Below, in pieces: positions 6,887 to 13,674 of a DNA stretch of 18,656 nucleotides (positions within the stretch are counted from its first letter, which is position 1; each line of letters begins with the position of its first letter). The DNA comes from JAWWPY01 sp964412845. Its GTDB lineage: Bacteria; Actinomycetota; Actinomycetes; Streptosporangiales; Streptosporangiaceae. The position numbers were made by a program, and so were the translations under genes. The notes beneath the pieces are model-generated. The model was not told the origin of the DNA. It worked only from the letters and a program-made list of their open reading frames with translations, and made no database searches. The DNA lies in assembly GCA_964412845.1 (NCBI GenBank), contig CAYPQM010000143.1:1-18656 (forward strand), given 5' to 3'.

Positions 6887-7980
6887 TGACGACGAAAGCG
6901 GCCCGGGGCACCAGCGCGGCGATCCCCGCCGGGGACGCACGGAACGCCTCGGGCGCCACTGTTCACCTCCAGGACCTGTCCCGGTCCTTCGGCCCGGTCC
7001 GCGCCCTCGCCGGGCTGAACCTGGATCTTGCGCCGGGTGAGCTGGTGGCCCTGCTCGGCCCGTCCGGGTGCGGCAAGACGACGGCCCTGCGCATCGTGGC
7101 CGGCTTCGAGACCGCTGACTCGGGCGTGGTCGAGGTGGACGGCAAGGATGTGTCGCCGATCCCGGCGGCCAAGCGGGACATGGGCATGGTGTTCCAGAGC
7201 TACAGCCTGTTCCCCAACATGTCGGCGCAGGACAACGTGGCTTTCGGGCTGCGGATGCGCAAGCTGGCCGGTGCCGGGCGGCAGCGCCGGGCCGCCGAGC
7301 TGCTGGAGATGGTCGGCCTGTCCGCTCAGGCCAGGCAGTACCCCCATCAGCTGTCCGGGGGCCAGCAGCAGCGAGTCGCCCTGGCCCGCGCCCTGGCGAT
7401 CGAGCCGCGGGTGCTGCTGCTGGACGAACCACTGTCCGCCCTCGACGCGAAGGTGCGCCTTCAGTTGCGGGAGCAGATCCGCGCGCTGCAGCAGCGGCTG
7501 GGCACCACCACCCTGTTCGTCACGCACGACCAGGAGGAGGCACTGTCCATGGCTGACCGGGTGGGCGTCATGAAAGACGGCACCCTGGAGCAGATCGCGA
7601 CCCCGAGCGAGCTGTACGCGCACCCGGCCACCGCGTTCGTGGCCGAGTTCGTCGGGATCATGAACCGGATTCCCAGCGAGATGCTGAGCCTGATCAGCCG
7701 GTCCGGGGCCGCGGCGGACGGCAGGGACGACGGTCTGCCGGGCGAAACGGATGCTCTCGTCCGGCCGGAGGGCCTGCGCATCGCGGCGAGCCCGCACGGC
7801 AACGGCATCGTGACCAGCCGGACGTTCCTGGGCCAGCTGACCCGGGTCAGCGTCCGCCTTTCCGGCGACGTGGTCGTCCAGGTCGACCAGCAGAGCACGG
7901 ACACCGGGGGGATCACCCCCGGCGCCTCCGTGGAGGTAAGCCTGGTGGATCCGCCGGTGCTGGTCACCGACCGGACCTGA
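6886..7980 (+). CDS. ABC transporter ATP-binding protein (right importer)
   Basis: This is a complete 364-residue ATPase of the PotA/FbpC/aminophosphonate type. Walker A GPSGCGKTT is at 58-66, the Q-loop at 104 (VFQSYSLFPN), the signature LSGGQQQR at 156-163, Walker B VLLLDE at 176-181, the D-loop SALD at 184-187 and the switch His at 214 (FVTHDQEEA). The C-terminal third (~285-360: ALVRPEGLRI, GQLTRVSVRL, PGASVEVSL) is a TOBE-like regulatory domain. GGGAGGA (6874-6880) lies 5 bases before ATG 6886. The N-terminal ~22 residues are a poorly conserved extension. The gene converges on the HAD gene, with a hairpin region between them. Confidence 0.95.
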   Translation: MTTKAARGTSAAIPAGDARNASGATVHLQDLSRSFGPVRALAGLNLDLAPGELVALLGPSGCGKTTALRIVAGFETADSGVVEVDGKDVSPIPAAKRDMGMVFQSYSLFPNMSAQDNVAFGLRMRKLAGAGRQRRAAELLEMVGLSAQARQYPHQLSGGQQQRVALARALAIEPRVLLLDEPLSALDAKVRLQLREQIRALQQRLGTTTLFVTHDQEEALSMADRVGVMKDGTLEQIATPSELYAHPATAFVAEFVGIMNRIPSEMLSLISRSGAAADGRDDGLPGETDALVRPEGLRIAASPHGNGIVTSRTFLGQLTRVSVRLSGDVVVQVDQQSTDTGGITPGASVEVSLVDPPVLVTDRT

Positions 7981-8007
7981 GCACGGCGGCCGGCCGTCCA
8001 GCCGCCC

Positions 8008-8064
8008 CCGGCCCCGGCGTCCGGGGCCGGCTCGATGTGGCCTACCTGGGTCACATCGAGCCGG
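8008..8064. terminator. Two overlapping hairpins between convergent genes
   Basis: Hairpin 1 has arms CCGGCCCCGG (8008-8017) and CCGGGGCCGG (8021-8030) around a 3-base loop. Hairpin 2 has perfect 13-bp arms CCGGCTCGATGTG (8027-8039) and CACATCGAGCCGG (8052-8064) around 12 bases. They share 8027-8030, so in one RNA they partly exclude each other. Hairpin 2 includes the stop codon of the HAD gene. There is no U-tract, as is common in actinomycete terminators. It probably acts in both directions. Confidence 0.65.
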
Positions 8065-8746
8065 CGGCAGCCCGGGTATCCAGCAGGGCCGGCAGGTCCG
8101 TCACAGAGTCGAGCACCAGGGGCGCCTGCGCCGCCTCCAGGTCACGCCTGCTGCCCCGGCCGGTTAGCACCCCGGCGACGAGGCCCGCACCGGCCCGGCG
8201 GCCGGATTCGATGTCGCTCGGCGTGTCGCCGACGACGGCGAGTTCGCTGACCGCGCCGCCGCCGAGCCGCAGCAAGGCGGTGAGCGGCAAGTCCGGCCAG
8301 GGCCGGCCGCGCCCGGCGTCGGCCGGGGACAGCGCGAGATCGATCAGCGGCTGCCAGCCGAGCGTGTCGATGATCGAGTCCCTGGTCGCCGGGGAGAACC
8401 CGGTGAGCAGGCAGACCTGGATGCCCGCGGCACGCAGCCGGGCGATGGTGTCCGCCGCCCCGGGCAGCGGCTCGACCTGACCGGCCGCGATCTCGGCCGC
8501 GTACCGTTCCTCGAACGCGCCGTTCGCGCGCTGCGCGGTGGTCTCGTGGCCGAGGATCTCCCGGAACACGTCGATCTTCGACTGGCCCATGGTCACGTCC
8601 ACGACCCGCATCGCCTCGTCATAGGCGGCCGTGCCGGCGGCCGGACCGAACTGCTCCAGGGCCTCGGTGAATGCCGCCATGACGCTGCCGTCATCGCTCA
8701 CGGTGGTGCCTGCCATGTCCAGGCAGGCGATGGTGATGCTGATCAT
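8051..8746 (-). CDS. Phosphonatase-like HAD hydrolase (TIGR03351 type)
   Basis: This is a 231-residue cytoplasmic HAD enzyme of the phosphonoacetaldehyde hydrolase group. Visible hallmarks are the nucleophile motif DMAGTT (Asp10, with Ala12 where other HADs have Asp), the cap-domain Lys57 in MGQSKID that would form a Schiff base with the aldehyde, motif II LLTG (113-116), Arg148 in GRGRPWPD replacing the usual HAD lysine, and GDTPSD (Asp174, Asp178) for magnesium. These match PhnX and its sister family TIGR03351. The reaction would be cleavage of a 2-oxoethylphosphonate to an aldehyde and phosphate. AAGGA lies upstream of ATG 8746. The oxidoreductase gene ends 40 bases upstream, so the two form one transcription unit. 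The pairing with an oxidoreductase instead of PhnW favours TIGR03351 over true PhnX. Confidence 0.9.
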   Translation of the reverse strand: MISITIACLDMAGTTVSDDGSVMAAFTEALEQFGPAAGTAAYDEAMRVVDVTMGQSKIDVFREILGHETTAQRANGAFEERYAAEIAAGQVEPLPGAADTIARLRAAGIQVCLLTGFSPATRDSIIDTLGWQPLIDLALSPADAGRGRPWPDLPLTALLRLGGGAVSELAVVGDTPSDIESGRRAGAGLVAGVLTGRGSRRDLEAAQAPLVLDSVTDLPALLDTRAAAGSM

Positions 8747-8786
8747 GGGCGTCCTTCCCCGGCGGGCCCTGGTGGCAGCGGCCCGG

Positions 8787-9938
8787 TCACCGGAACGTCT
8801 CCTCGGCGATCGCGGGCGCGCATGTCATGCCCCGGCCGCCAGCGCCGGTGACGAGCACGACTCCGGGCGCCACCTCGGACCTGTGGTAGAGATCATCCCC
8901 GGTGACCTGGCTGTACACCCCGGCCCAGCGGCGCTGGACGCGGGGCACCCGCGCGCCGAGCAGCCGCTGGGCCCGCGAGCGCAAGTGATCGTAGGCGTTC
9001 TCGTCCACGTCGAACGCGAACGGCTCCTCGTATTCATGCGTGTCACCGATGGTCAGGCCGCCATCCGGGCGCTGCACGAGCAGTAGCTGGGCTCGGGCCC
9101 GGGCCGCCTCCAGAGCCTGCGCGGGCAACTGCTGGCGGCCGGGCAGATCATAGCCGGGGTAATAGCGCAGTGAGTCCCCATCGGCCACCGATGTGGTCAG
9201 CCGCTCCGGGTAGGGCAGGGTCTGCATCATCTGCAGCCGCACCCGGCGCACCGCCGGCCCCGGGCCAGCGGAGTGCTGCGGGCCGACGCCGGCCTGCGGG
9301 CGGCCGGCCAGATGCGGGCCGACCAGCCCGGTGTGCGCCGCCCCAGTGCACAACACCACGAGGTCGCCGCGATGCCAGGCGCCAGTCTGGTCCGCGACCG
9401 CGTGCCCGGCCACCATGACCGCCTCCCGCCCCGGCAGCCAGTGATAACTGCCCGCCGGGGCGGCGGTCGCCTGCAGGTGATCGCGCAGTGCCGCGGGCAC
9501 CAGCCGCGGCTCGACAAGCGCATCCATCCGGCCCAGCAGGCCCCCGGTGAACTCGCCGCCCAGCGCCGGGTTGATGCCGCGGGCGGCCGCCTGGTCGAGC
9601 AGCTCGAACCCGCGCAGGTCCGCGTCGGCCCGCGACGCGGCCTCCTTGAGCAGCTGAAGCTCCGCGGCGTCCGTGGCGAGCGTGAGCGATCCGTTCGGCC
9701 GGAAGCCGATACCGGGAACCTCGCCGGCGATCTCCGCCCACCGGGCACGAGCCCGCCGCGCGAGGTCAAGCTCGGCCCCGGGGGCACGGCCGCTGACCCA
9801 GATGAGGCCGAAGTTCCGCACGCTCGCTCCCCGCGCCGCTGGCTCGCGCTCGAGGTGGATCACGTGATGGCCGAGCCGCCTGGCTTCCAGCGCGTGCATC
9901 ATGCCGAGGACCCCGCCGCCCACCACCACGACCGTCAT
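8787..9938 (-). CDS. FAD-dependent oxidoreductase, aminophosphonate-associated (TIGR03364 type)
   Basis: This is a 383-residue DAO-fold flavoenzyme. The N-terminal dinucleotide-binding motif VVVVGGGVLG (3-12) is followed by the acidic end of the second strand (HLERE), then the family-specific GASVRNFGLIW (37-47). Near the C-terminus comes a second FAD contact, VTGAGGRGMTCAPAIAE. The family is known for sitting next to TIGR03351 hydrolases and has been proposed to deaminate an aminophosphonate oxidatively, such as 2-aminoethylphosphonate or its 1-hydroxy or N-methyl form, to the aldehyde used by the hydrolase. Use of O2 with H2O2 release would be expected but is not shown. ATG 9938 is chosen because GGAGGG lies 8 bases upstream. 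The open frame continues to 10940, but that part is antisense to ppgK. Confidence 0.88.
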   Translation of the reverse strand: MTVVVVGGGVLGMMHALEARRLGHHVIHLEREPAARGASVRNFGLIWVSGRAPGAELDLARRARARWAEIAGEVPGIGFRPNGSLTLATDAAELQLLKEAASRADADLRGFELLDQAAARGINPALGGEFTGGLLGRMDALVEPRLVPAALRDHLQATAAPAGSYHWLPGREAVMVAGHAVADQTGAWHRGDLVVLCTGAAHTGLVGPHLAGRPQAGVGPQHSAGPGPAVRRVRLQMMQTLPYPERLTTSVADGDSLRYYPGYDLPGRQQLPAQALEAARARAQLLLVQRPDGGLTIGDTHEYEEPFAFDVDENAYDHLRSRAQRLLGARVPRVQRRWAGVYSQVTGDDLYHRSEVAPGVVLVTGAGGRGMTCAPAIAEETFR

Positions 9939-9939
9939 C

Positions 9940-9957
9940 CGTGCCGCCCTCCGCTGC
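9940..9957 (-). promoter_or_regulatory. 18-bp leader identical to that of permease 2
   Basis: GCAGCGGAGGGCGGCACG on the minus strand precedes the ATG of the FAD gene. The same 18 bases occur at 6011-6028 on the plus strand, just before ATG 6029. It contains the ribosome binding site GGAGGG. Confidence 0.6.
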
Positions 9958-10055
9958 TGACCTGCCCGTCCCCGCCCGGGCTGGGTCGTCCGCCCAGTCA
10001 ATCGCCGCGGGGTGACGTGGACCTGAACAGCCCGCATGCGACCGGCGAACGCGAT

Positions 10056-10071
10056 CGGGATATATAGCCCG
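10056..10071. promoter_or_regulatory. Near-palindrome CGGGATATATAGCCCG upstream of the FAD/HAD unit
   Basis: The arms CGGGATAT and ATAGCCCG match at 7 of 8 positions. It lies in the ~240-bp divergent gap between the FAD gene (minus) and ppgK (plus). TATATA may be a -10 element for either gene, but no good -35 lies 16-18 bases away on either strand. It shares GGATATAT and GGCTAT words with the importer control region. Confidence 0.4.
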
Positions 10072-10125
10072 AACCGGTCTAACTCGGGCAGCTCACGATG
10101 ACCGGTAGGGTGCGAGAGGAGCACG

Positions 10126-10254
10126 ATGGAGCGGATCGCTGACGCGGTCCGGCCGCAGCAGCGCCACGACATGCCCGAATGGAGGCTGCGAAGTTGCAGG
10201 TACTCGGCATCGATATCGGGGGCACCGGGATCAAGGCCGCGCCCGTTGACCTGA
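10126..10254 (+). CDS. Possible 42-residue upstream ORF overlapping ppgK
   Basis: ATG 10126 has the best ribosome binding site of the area (GAGAGGAG at 10114-10121, 4 bases before it). It opens a frame of 42 codons (MERIADAVRPQQRHDMPEWR...) that ends at TGA 10252-10254, inside ppgK and out of frame with it. It resembles no family I know. It may couple translation into ppgK, or be the remnant of a former start that lost frame. It may also be chance. Confidence 0.3.
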   Translation: MERIADAVRPQQRHDMPEWRLRSCRYSASISGAPGSRPRPLT

Positions 10255-10922
10255 CGACCGGGACGCTGGTGGCCGAACGCGTCAAGATCCTCACACCCCA
10301 GCCAGCGCTGCCGGACGCGATCGCGGCCGTTGTGCGCGACCTGGTCAAGGGGTTCGGCTGGACCGGCCCGGCTGGAATCACGTTCCCGGGTGTTGTCATC
10401 AACGGGACCACGACGACCGCGCACAATCTCGACCCCGCGTGGGTCGGCCTGGACGCCCGCGCCCTGTTCGCCAAGGCGACCGGGCTCGACGTCAGGGTGC
10501 TCAACGACGCCGACGCCGCCGGGGTGGCCGAGATGAAGTTCGGCGCGGGCGCCGGCCAAGCGGGGACAGTGGTGATGCTCACCTTCGGCACGGGAATCGG
10601 CAGCGCACTGTTCTACGACGGGAAGCTGGTCCCGAACACGGAATTCGGTCACATCGAGATCCACGGCCACGACGCGGAGAGCCGGGCCTCGCAGCGGGCC
10701 AAGGAACTGCAGGACCTCAGCTGGGGGAAGTGGGCCGGGCGGGTTGATGAGTACATGGATCACCTGGAGGCGCTGCTCGCACCCGACCTGTTCATCGTGG
10801 GCGGCGGGATCAGCAGGAAGGCGGACAAGTTCCTGCCGCTGCTGACCCTGCGGGCCCGGGTGGTCGCCGCAGCCATGCACAACGACGCGGGCATCGTGGG
10901 CGCCGCCATGGCCGCAACCTGA
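10179..10922 (+). CDS. ppgK: Polyphosphate glucokinase
   Basis: This is a 247-residue ROK-family kinase that phosphorylates glucose to glucose-6-phosphate with polyphosphate (or ATP), typical of actinomycetes. The phosphate-binding motif GIDIGGTGIKAA is at 10-21, the sugar-site ITFPGVV at 67-73, the catalytic Asp110 in LNDADAAG, the second phosphate loop LTFGTGIGSALF at 134-145 and TEFGHIEIHG at 154-163. The CxCGxxGC zinc motif of other ROK kinases is absent, as is usual for PpgK. The start is uncertain: ATG 10179 has no ribosome binding site, while TTG 10194 has GGAGG (10181-10185) 8 bases upstream and would give a protein starting just before VLGIDIGG. If island-derived phosphate is stored as polyphosphate, PpgK would be a consumer of it, but that link is speculative. 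Confidence 0.93.
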   Translation: MEAAKLQVLGIDIGGTGIKAAPVDLTTGTLVAERVKILTPQPALPDAIAAVVRDLVKGFGWTGPAGITFPGVVINGTTTTAHNLDPAWVGLDARALFAKATGLDVRVLNDADAAGVAEMKFGAGAGQAGTVVMLTFGTGIGSALFYDGKLVPNTEFGHIEIHGHDAESRASQRAKELQDLSWGKWAGRVDEYMDHLEALLAPDLFIVGGGISRKADKFLPLLTLRARVVAAAMHNDAGIVGAAMAAT

Positions 10923-10940
10923 ACACGGCGACCCGAACAC

Positions 10941-10982
10941 GCGGCCTGAGCCCGGCGGCCTGAGCCCGGCGGCCTGAGCCCG
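10941..10982. repeat. Three tandem copies of a 14-bp unit between ppgK and hisF
   Basis: GCGGCCTGAGCCCG is repeated exactly at 10941-10954, 10955-10968 and 10969-10982. It fills most of the 61-bp gap between the convergent ppgK and hisF. No strong hairpin was found. Each unit carries a TGA that would stop readthrough in one plus-strand frame. Confidence 0.9.
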
Positions 10983-10983
10983 G

Positions 10984-11796
10984 TCAGCGGACCGGGAAAC
11001 CCGCGGCGCGCAATACGGCCTTCACTTCGGCGATCCGCAGCTGGCCGAAGTGGAACACGCTCGCGGCGAGCACGGCGTCGGCCCCGGCCGCGACCGCCGG
11101 CGCGAAGTGCGCGAGTTCTCCGGCGCCACCGCTGGCGATGACGGGCACATCCACGACCGCGCGGACCGCCGTGATCAGCTCCAGGTCGAAGCCCGCCTTG
11201 GTGCCGTCCGCATCCATCGAGTTGAGCAGGATCTCACCGACGCCGAGGCTGACACCCCGCGCGGCCCACTCGATCGCGTCGATTCCGGTCCCCCGGCGGC
11301 CACCATGCGTGGTCACCTCAAAGCCGCTCGCGGGCATCGCAGCCTCCGCAGCCGTCCCGGCCGCGTCCGCGGCGGGATCCGCGGGCGCTATCACCCGCCG
11401 GGCGTCCACCGAGAGCACCACGCACTGCGAGCCGAACCGCTGGGCCGCCTCGCCCAGCAGGTCCGGCCGGGCGATCGCGGCGGTGTTCAGCGATACCTTG
11501 TCCGCCCCGGCCCGCAGCAACCGGTCCACGTCGTCCACGCTGCGCACCCCGCCGCCCACGGTCAGCGGGATGAACACCTGGTCGGCGGTCCGGCGGACCA
11601 CGTCCAGCATGGTTTCCCGGCCGCCGCTGGACGCGGTGATGTCGAGGAACACGATCTCGTCGGCGCCCTCGGCGTCGTAGGCGGCCGCCAGTTCGACCGG
11701 GTCCCCCGCGTCGCGCAGATCACGGAAGTTCACTCCCTTGACAACCCGTCCCGCGTCCACGTCCAGGCACGGGATCACCCTGACGGCGACCGTCAT
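10984..11796 (-). CDS. hisF: Imidazole glycerol phosphate synthase, cyclase subunit
   Basis: This is a 270-residue (beta/alpha)8 barrel. With HisH it forms IGP synthase: ammonia released by HisH is used here to turn PRFAR into imidazole glycerol phosphate and AICAR. Visible are VIPCLDVDAGRVVKGVNF with catalytic Asp12, LTVGGGVRS, Asp131 in LSVDARR, GFEVTTHGGRRGTG and PVIASGGAG. Between strands 5 and 6 there is an Ala/Pro-rich insertion (~135-157) not seen in typical HisF of ~255 residues. ATG 11796 overlaps the stop of the RidA-like gene by 4 bases. It is the last his gene here; hisI, hisG and hisE are not in the window. Confidence 0.97.
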   Translation of the reverse strand: MTVAVRVIPCLDVDAGRVVKGVNFRDLRDAGDPVELAAAYDAEGADEIVFLDITASSGGRETMLDVVRRTADQVFIPLTVGGGVRSVDDVDRLLRAGADKVSLNTAAIARPDLLGEAAQRFGSQCVVLSVDARRVIAPADPAADAAGTAAEAAMPASGFEVTTHGGRRGTGIDAIEWAARGVSLGVGEILLNSMDADGTKAGFDLELITAVRAVVDVPVIASGGAGELAHFAPAVAAGADAVLAASVFHFGQLRIAEVKAVLRAAGFPVR

Positions 11797-12194
11797 GGCG
11801 GCGCGGCTCCCACTCCTGCGCGGTAGGCGACCGCCTCGACCTCGATCAGCATCCGCGGGTCGATCAGGGAAGATACCTCGACCATGGTCGCGGCCGGCCT
11901 GACCTCGCGGAACGCGGCGCCGTGCGCGCGCCCGTACTCCTCCCAGCGCGAGATGTCGGTGACGAACATCCGCGTCCGGACCACGTCAGACAGCGTGAGG
12001 CCGAGTTGATCCAGCGCGTCCCGCACATTGCTGATGGCGCGGGCCGCCTGCGCGTAGGCGTCCCCCTCGTGCACGAACTCCGCGCCGACCACCGAGGTGC
12101 AGCCGGAGACGAATACGTAGTCGCCCGCGGCCACCGCCCGGCTGTACCCGACGGCCGGTTCCCAGGCCGTGCCAGACGAGACCCGCCGGGTCAC
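11793..12194 (-). CDS. RidA/YjgF-family protein in the his cluster, lacking the deaminase arginine
   Basis: This is a 133-residue small trimeric-fold protein of the RidA superfamily: VSGCTSVVG, QAARAISNVRDALDQLGLTLSDVVRTRMFVTDISRW and IEVEAVAY. RidA proper removes reactive enamines/imines using an Arg in the segment aligned to 'PARSCVEV'. Here the segment reads PAATMVEV, so Ala102 replaces the Arg. The conserved Glu120 remains. It is therefore probably an Rid subfamily member without classical imine deaminase activity. The GTG at 12194-12192 is the first usable start and has no clear ribosome binding site, with a 61-bp gap to priA. It overlaps hisF by 4 bases, so it is likely co-translated. 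Its role in histidine synthesis is unknown. Confidence 0.88.
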   Translation of the reverse strand: MTRRVSSGTAWEPAVGYSRAVAAGDYVFVSGCTSVVGAEFVHEGDAYAQAARAISNVRDALDQLGLTLSDVVRTRMFVTDISRWEEYGRAHGAAFREVRPAATMVEVSSLIDPRMLIEVEAVAYRAGVGAAPP

Positions 12195-12255
12195 CCGGAC
12201 ACCGCCCGCGAGAGCCGCCGGACCGGCCGGCCACCGCCTGAGCAGACCCGCCGGA

Positions 12256-12981
12256 TCATGGTGCCATCGCCTTCAGGGCGTCCTCCAGGGTGAAGGCTCC
12301 CGCGTACAGCGCCTTGCCGATGATGGCGCCCTCGACGCCGTCCGGTACCAGAGCCGCGATCGCGTGCAGGTCATCGAGGCTGGACACACCGCCGCTGGCC
12401 ACTACCGGGCGGGCGGTGCGGGCGCAGACCGCGCGCAGCAGGTCCAGGTTGGGGCCGGCCAGCGTGCCGTCCTTGGTCACGTCGGTGACCACGTACCGGG
12501 CGCAGCCATCGGCCTCCAGCCGGGCCAGGGTCTCATCCAGGTCGCCGCCGTCCTGGGTCCAGCCACGGGCGGCCAGCCGGCTCCCCCGCACGTCCAGGCC
12601 CACGGCGATCTTGTCGCCGTGCTCGGCGATGGCCGCGCGGACCCAGTCCGGATTCTCCATCGCGGCGGTACCCACGTTCACCCGCGCGCATCCAGTCGCC
12701 AGCGCCGCGGTCAGCGACTTCGCATCGCGGATGCCGCCGGACAGTTCCACGGCGACGTCCAGCTGCCGCACCACTGAGGCGAGCAGCGCCGCGTTGGACC
12801 CGCGGCCGAACGCGGCGTCCAGGTCGACCAGGTGGATCCATTCCGCGCCGGCCGCCTGCCAGGCCAGCGCGGCGGCCAGCGGGTCCCCGTAGCCGGTCTC
12901 CGTGCCGGCCGCGCCCTGGACCAGGCGGACCGCCTGGCCATCGGCCACGTCCACCGCGGGCAGCAGGGTCAGCGAGGTCAT
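12256..12981 (-). CDS. priA: Phosphoribosyl isomerase A (bifunctional HisA/TrpF)
   Basis: This is a 241-residue (beta/alpha)8 isomerase. In actinomycetes lacking trpF it isomerises both ProFAR (histidine) and PRA (tryptophan). Features are Asp11 (LLPAVDVADGQ) and Asp171 (TDVTKDGTLAGPN) as acid/base pair, Arg19 in AVRLVQG, EWIHLVDLDAAFGRGSN, ELSGGIRDAKSL, and the PriA-typical stretch with Arg139/Trp141 (ARGWTQDGGDL). The last of these favours PriA over plain HisA. ATG 12981 overlaps the hisH stop by 4 bases. The dual function is a family inference; whether trpF exists elsewhere in the genome cannot be seen. Confidence 0.93.
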   Translation of the reverse strand: MTSLTLLPAVDVADGQAVRLVQGAAGTETGYGDPLAAALAWQAAGAEWIHLVDLDAAFGRGSNAALLASVVRQLDVAVELSGGIRDAKSLTAALATGCARVNVGTAAMENPDWVRAAIAEHGDKIAVGLDVRGSRLAARGWTQDGGDLDETLARLEADGCARYVVTDVTKDGTLAGPNLDLLRAVCARTARPVVASGGVSSLDDLHAIAALVPDGVEGAIIGKALYAGAFTLEDALKAMAP

Positions 12982-13634
12982 GTCACCATCTCCAGCCAGC
13001 TGGCCAGCAGCGCGGCGCCCGCGTCACCGGACTTCTCGGGGTGGAACTGGGTCGCGGTCAGCGGGCCGTTCTCCACCACCGCGACGAACGGCTTCCCATG
13101 GGTGGCCCAGCTGACCAGCGGGGGCGCCAGCCGGGGGTCAGGTTCGAGCGGAAGCGCCCGCGCCGCATAGGAATGCACGAAGTAGAACCTGGTATCGGGG
13201 TCGATGCCGGCCAGCAGCCGCGACCCCGCCGCCGCCCGGACCGTGTTCCAGCCCATGTGCGGCAGCACCGGCGCGGTCAGCCGCTCGACGGTGCCCGGCC
13301 ACTGCCCGCAGCCCTCGGTCCGCACGCCATGCTCGACCCCCTCCGCGAACAGCACCTGCATGCCCACGCAGATGCCGAGCACCGGCCGCGACCCGGCCAG
13401 CCGCCGGTCGATCACCACGTCACCGCGGACTGCGCGCAGCCCGGCCATGCACGCCGCGAACGCCCCGACCCCGGGCACCACCAGCCCGTCAGCGTTGAGC
13501 GCCGTCGCCATGTCGGCAGTCACCGTGGTGTCGGCACCGACCCGCGTCAGGGCCTTTTCAGCCGAACGGATGTTCCCGGAACCATAGTCGAGTACCGCAA
13601 CCCGCGGCCGTCTCACGACTCGGCCCAGCTCCAT
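12978..13634 (-). CDS. hisH: Imidazole glycerol phosphate synthase, glutaminase subunit
   Basis: This is a 218-residue class I glutamine amidotransferase that feeds ammonia to HisF. The triad is visible: Cys89 in GICVGMQVLF, His198 and Glu200 in QFHPEKSG. Also seen are VLDYGSGNIRS, PGVGAF, LPHMGWNTV and YFVHSYA. The start is not certain: ATG 13634 has no ribosome binding site, and GTG 13616 (VRRPRVAVLDYG) is an alternative closer to the usual HisH N-terminus. A TTGACA lies 34 bases upstream of the ATG, so a near-leaderless transcript is possible. It is separated from hisB by 133 bp, the only large gap in the cluster. Confidence 0.95.
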   Translation of the reverse strand: MELGRVVRRPRVAVLDYGSGNIRSAEKALTRVGADTTVTADMATALNADGLVVPGVGAFAACMAGLRAVRGDVVIDRRLAGSRPVLGICVGMQVLFAEGVEHGVRTEGCGQWPGTVERLTAPVLPHMGWNTVRAAAGSRLLAGIDPDTRFYFVHSYAARALPLEPDPRLAPPLVSWATHGKPFVAVVENGPLTATQFHPEKSGDAGAALLASWLEMVT

Positions 13635-13645
13635 GATTGCGGTGG

Positions 13646-13674
13646 ATCACTGGTCGTATAAGACCACCTGTCAA
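13646..13674 (-). promoter_or_regulatory. Possible promoter of hisH
   Basis: A perfect TTGACA (13674-13669, minus) is followed after 17 bases by AGTGAT (13651-13646), a poor -10. The predicted transcript start would fall within a few bases of the hisH ATG. The -35 partly overlaps one copy of the 18-bp repeat. Confidence 0.25.

Noticed and set aside
6089..7432. Long antisense frame over permease 2 and the ATPase
   Set aside because: It is an Arg/Pro/Ala shadow of conserved coding sequence on the other strand.
8051..8746. Assigning the HAD gene as true phnX
   Set aside because: The catalytic marks fit, but the partner is an FAD oxidoreductase and no PhnW is present, which points to the sister family.
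9939..10940. N-terminal extension of the FAD oxidoreductase frame
   Set aside because: It is antisense to ppgK. The GGGVLG nucleotide-binding motif must be near the N-terminus, and ATG 9938 has a good ribosome binding site.
10941..10982. Possible CRISPR array in the triple tandem repeat
   Set aside because: The units are only 14 bp and abut with no spacers. There are no cas genes.
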